Shown one piece after another: positions 50,283 through 51,835 of a stretch of DNA of 51,835 nt. This DNA is from a virus. The DNA lies in IMG/VR virus record IMGVR_UViG_3300008108_000260, positions 1-51,835 of that record; one strand, written 5' to 3'. Made by a program: the position numbers and the translations under genes. The notes under the pieces were generated by a model. It ran no database searches, had not been told where the DNA came from, and worked only from the letters and a program-made list of their open reading frames with translations. The number at the start of each line of letters is the position of its first letter. Positions within the stretch are counted from its first letter, which is position 1.

Positions 50283-50553
50283 GGGAATCTCCTAATTGGT
50301 TAAAACGATAAAACTACTTACTTTGAAATAAGTAAGTATTGCTCATTTGAGTATGACGGGTTTATTGGCTGAATTAAGCTGTTTGACAAGTAAAAAAGAA
50401 TCAAACTACAGGTTCGGACCTGTGCTCCTTCACGCAATTCAACGTGGAATTCCAGGAGTCAACCACCGCTTGGTTGATTTGATTGTAATTGTGTTATTGA
50501 TTTCATTTTATTATGACTGGTTTATTTAAATAATTAAGTTAGCTGTTAATAGA
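50283..50553. other. Intergenic region without a convincing gene
   Basis: About 270 bases before the terminator. It holds small inverted repeats (50409-50422 CAGGT/ACCTG, 50459-50477 TCAACCA/TGGTTGA), an AT-rich right end and a plus-strand open frame without a ribosome binding site. It probably includes the promoter for the genes starting at 50282. A tRNA was looked for and not found. Confidence 0.5.
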
Positions 50554-50600
50554 TAAAAAAAAGTACATTATTACGTCCATGTAGGACGTAATAATGTACT
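50554..50600 (-). terminator. Rho-independent terminator of the right-hand small-gene unit
   Basis: Arms 50562-50578 and 50584-50600 are exact 17-bp complements with a 5-base loop, and on the minus strand eight T follow (50561-50554). It lies 16 bases beyond the stop at 50617. Confidence 0.93.
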
Positions 50601-50616
50601 ATGGCAGAACGGGGCG

Positions 50617-50994
50617 CTAGCCGACAGAAACAGGCGTTTCTGCAAAGTTAATGAGTTCTTTTTCCAAGAACTCTTTGAAGCGCGTGACCATAATCGCGTC
50701 TTGGTTTTCAACAAAGCCGCTCAAATAGAGAATAACCCCCATATCGATAAGGTTATTGCGAACTGTACCGAGGTTACCGTTTCGCGCAGATTCCAGCAAC
50801 CGCTTTCCGTAACGCTCGACAGTCTTTCTTAGGAACTCAGAGTCACTTGAGAACTTGTTTTTTGCCTTGGTTTCCAAAACATCCTGTTCTTCGCTTGTCA
50901 TGTCCACTCCTGTGTTATCAAAAGAAGGATAGGCGTGACCCGCGAGGTACACGCCTAGTAGAAAAAAAGAACACAAAAACACAAACTTAAACAT
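50617..50994 (-). CDS. Small exported protein, unknown function
   Basis: Encodes 125 residues; ATG at 50994 after AAGG, overlapping the upstream gene by 8 bases. The N-terminus MFKFVFLCSFFLLGVYLAGH followed by A-Y is a signal peptide with likely cleavage near residue 21. The mature part is helical and charged (FLRKTVERYGKRLLESARNG). Periplasmic location is inferred. It is the last gene before a terminator. Confidence 0.65.
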   Translation of the reverse strand: MFKFVFLCSFFLLGVYLAGHAYPSFDNTGVDMTSEEQDVLETKAKNKFSSDSEFLRKTVERYGKRLLESARNGNLGTVRNNLIDMGVILYLSGFVENQDAIMVTRFKEFLEKELINFAETPVSVG

Positions 50995-51364
50995 ACTTGT
51001 AGGCCTTGCTATCTACCGCCTCAAGCCAATCGCCCATACTTTCTTCAGAAAGTTTTAGCGAGTAAATAAGGCCTTCTTCCTTAGAAGACCATAAAGGAAC
51101 AATTGTCAAAGTCTTTGGAGCAGACTCGACTATGAGTTTAAAACGTTTTTTAGATAAACGTTTCCAACCCCACAAAGGCATGTACCTTCTAAAAACAGAG
51201 GAAGGGTACATTGTTTCAGAGTGTCTTAAAGAAAGACCCTCTTCTAGTGACACGAACAGCTTAGTGCTGAACGACATTTCTCCTTTATGCATGAAAGGAG
51301 TAAAAGACATAACCTTGGCCTCTCTTTTATGAGTAGACCTGCCAGCGTTTACTTTCTGAATCAT
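50987..51364 (-). CDS. Small protein, unknown function
   Basis: Encodes up to 125 residues from ATG at 51364 after GGGAG; later in-frame ATGs are possible. It is basic and beta-rich (MSFSTKLFVSLEEGLSLRHS; RRYMPLWGWKRLSKKRFKLI) with a helical C-terminus. It lies between a lipoprotein gene and an exported-protein gene, with a short overlap downstream. No family recognised. Confidence 0.55.
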   Translation of the reverse strand: MIQKVNAGRSTHKREAKVMSFTPFMHKGEMSFSTKLFVSLEEGLSLRHSETMYPSSVFRRYMPLWGWKRLSKKRFKLIVESAPKTLTIVPLWSSKEEGLIYSLKLSEESMGDWLEAVDSKAYKYV

Positions 51365-51370
51365 CCTGAT

Positions 51371-51556
51371 TCAAATCTCCCGTTTCCACCTCGTTTTTAC
51401 CGAAGCGCAGTCTTCCTGGTACTTCGATTTCTCGCTGTGCGTATAGCCCAGCTCAAGTTCAATTGTGGTCTTAGGCTTAGCTGCCGTATGGCGACAGCAT
51501 GTTGACCTGCAACCAGTCAAACTAACAATCACCAAAAGGCAAGCCATGAGTTTCAT
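51371..51556 (-). CDS. Small lipoprotein
   Basis: Encodes 61 residues; ATG at 51556 overlaps the upstream stop (ATGA) and follows GGAG. MKLMACLLVIVSLTGC is a type II signal peptide with lipobox LTGC, so Cys16 would be lipidated. The 45-residue mature part has three further cysteines (CRSTCCRH) and is charged. An Rz1-like spanin subunit is possible by size, but no partner inner-membrane gene overlaps it. Confidence 0.68.
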   Translation of the reverse strand: MKLMACLLVIVSLTGCRSTCCRHTAAKPKTTIELELGYTHSEKSKYQEDCASVKTRWKREI

Positions 51557-51765
51557 TTGACAGACTCCACTACGGCAAAAGCTTTAATCGCGTCAACGAT
51601 TACTGCTTCTGCAGTTTTCAAATCCTCATTCTTTTGCTCATCGTCAAGTTGAGATGAGCAAGCATCAGTGACCTGTTCGGCCAAAGAGAAGACATTAAAA
51701 GGCTGCCCTTTGTTCAGCAGCTCGGTGGCTTTGCGAAAAGCTACTTCTTGAAGAGTCATGCACAT
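51553..51765 (-). CDS. Small helical protein, unknown function
   Basis: Encodes 70 residues from ATG at 51765, six bases after GGAGG; an upstream TTG at 51780 is less likely. The product is alpha-helical and acidic (LQEVAFRKATELLNKGQPFN; EDLKTAEAVIVDAIKAFAVV). It is coupled to the lipoprotein gene through an ATGA overlap. No family recognised. Confidence 0.58.
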   Translation of the reverse strand: MCMTLQEVAFRKATELLNKGQPFNVFSLAEQVTDACSSQLDDEQKNEDLKTAEAVIVDAIKAFAVVESVK

Positions 51766-51766
51766 G

Positions 51767-51835
51767 TCACTTACCTCCAAAAACAGTTTTAGCCGCAGAA
51801 AGACCGTAGCGAGTTTTCACTCCTACTTTTTTTTC
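51767..51835 (-). CDS. C-terminal end of a gene cut by the window edge
   Basis: The last 22 codons and a TGA stop are visible on the minus strand, ending VKTRYGLSAAKTVFGGK. The stop lies one base from the next ATG, and the GGAGG that serves that ATG is inside this coding end, which supports a real translated gene. Identity unknown. Confidence 0.5.
   Translation of the reverse strand, partial: EKKVGVKTRYGLSAAKTVFGGK

Noticed and set aside
50400-50480. Possible tRNA (ACAGG-TTCGGA-CCTGT arm)
   Set aside because: The T-loop-like loop has six bases, there is no matching acceptor stem and no anticodon arm could be drawn.
50347-50529. Plus-strand frame of 60 codons with a hydrophobic end
   Set aside because: No ribosome binding site, lies opposite to the flanking genes and over small inverted repeats; probably chance.
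51371-51556. Rz1 spanin lipoprotein
   Set aside because: Lipobox is real, but no overlapping or adjacent Rz-type inner-membrane coiled-coil gene is present and the mature part is not Pro-rich.
1-51835. CRISPR array or long direct repeats
   Set aside because: No regularly spaced repeats seen on either strand; only coding repeats at 31.8-32.0 kb.

Overview
The window is most likely part of a large tailed-phage genome with a contractile (myovirus-type) tail, probably infecting a Gram-negative host. It carries a HK97-type major capsid protein, a prohead protease, a scaffold-like protein, a 920-residue tail sheath protein followed by a tube protein, and tail chaperone genes next to a tape-measure gene. 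It also has its own multisubunit RNA polymerase genes and a class II ribonucleotide reductase. There is no rRNA, no convincing tRNA and no cellular housekeeping cluster. Genes are tightly packed, often with ATGA/TAATG overlaps and strong GGAGG-like ribosome binding sites. The Gram-negative host is inferred from small proteins with signal peptides and a lipobox. I cannot name a close relative.

Layout: nearly everything from 1 to 44.9 kb is on the minus strand and reads right to left. From 44.9 kb down to 38.8 kb there are virion-like proteins, including four consecutive genes (41390-43856) that share a C-terminal peptide motif. From 38.8 to 27.4 kb lie the RNA polymerase genes: beta N-terminal half, then a fused beta C-terminal/beta' N-terminal polypeptide, then six virion-like genes including a leucine-rich-repeat adhesin, then the beta' C-terminal part in two pieces. 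From 27.3 to 17.8 kb are large virion-like proteins with glycine-zipper segments. From 17.8 to 12.1 kb are prohead protease, scaffold candidate, two small head proteins, major capsid protein and two small proteins, closed by a terminator. From 12.0 to 1 kb are neck/completion proteins, tail sheath, tail tube, a spike-like baseplate protein, tail assembly chaperones with a likely -1 frameshift, and a tape-measure candidate that runs off the left edge.

The only plus-strand unit is at 45.0-48.9 kb. It holds a class II (B12-dependent) ribonucleotide reductase interrupted by a 377-residue intein just before the active-site cysteine, followed by a free-standing HNH homing endonuclease whose ribosome binding site sits inside a perfect 15-bp hairpin. 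An 18-bp terminator hairpin separates this unit from a minus-strand block (49.0-51.8 kb) of small, mostly secreted or membrane-associated proteins of unknown function.

Most notable points: the unusual split/fusion layout of the phage RNA polymerase; the apparent loss of the beta' bridge helix at a frame break; the intein whose two LAGLIDADG motifs have lost their acidic residues next to an intact HNH endonuclease gene; the shared C-terminal motif in four tandem genes; and recurring glycine-zipper hairpins in several putative virion proteins. Three reading-frame breaks (tape measure, beta', beta) must be checked against raw reads before biology is inferred from them.
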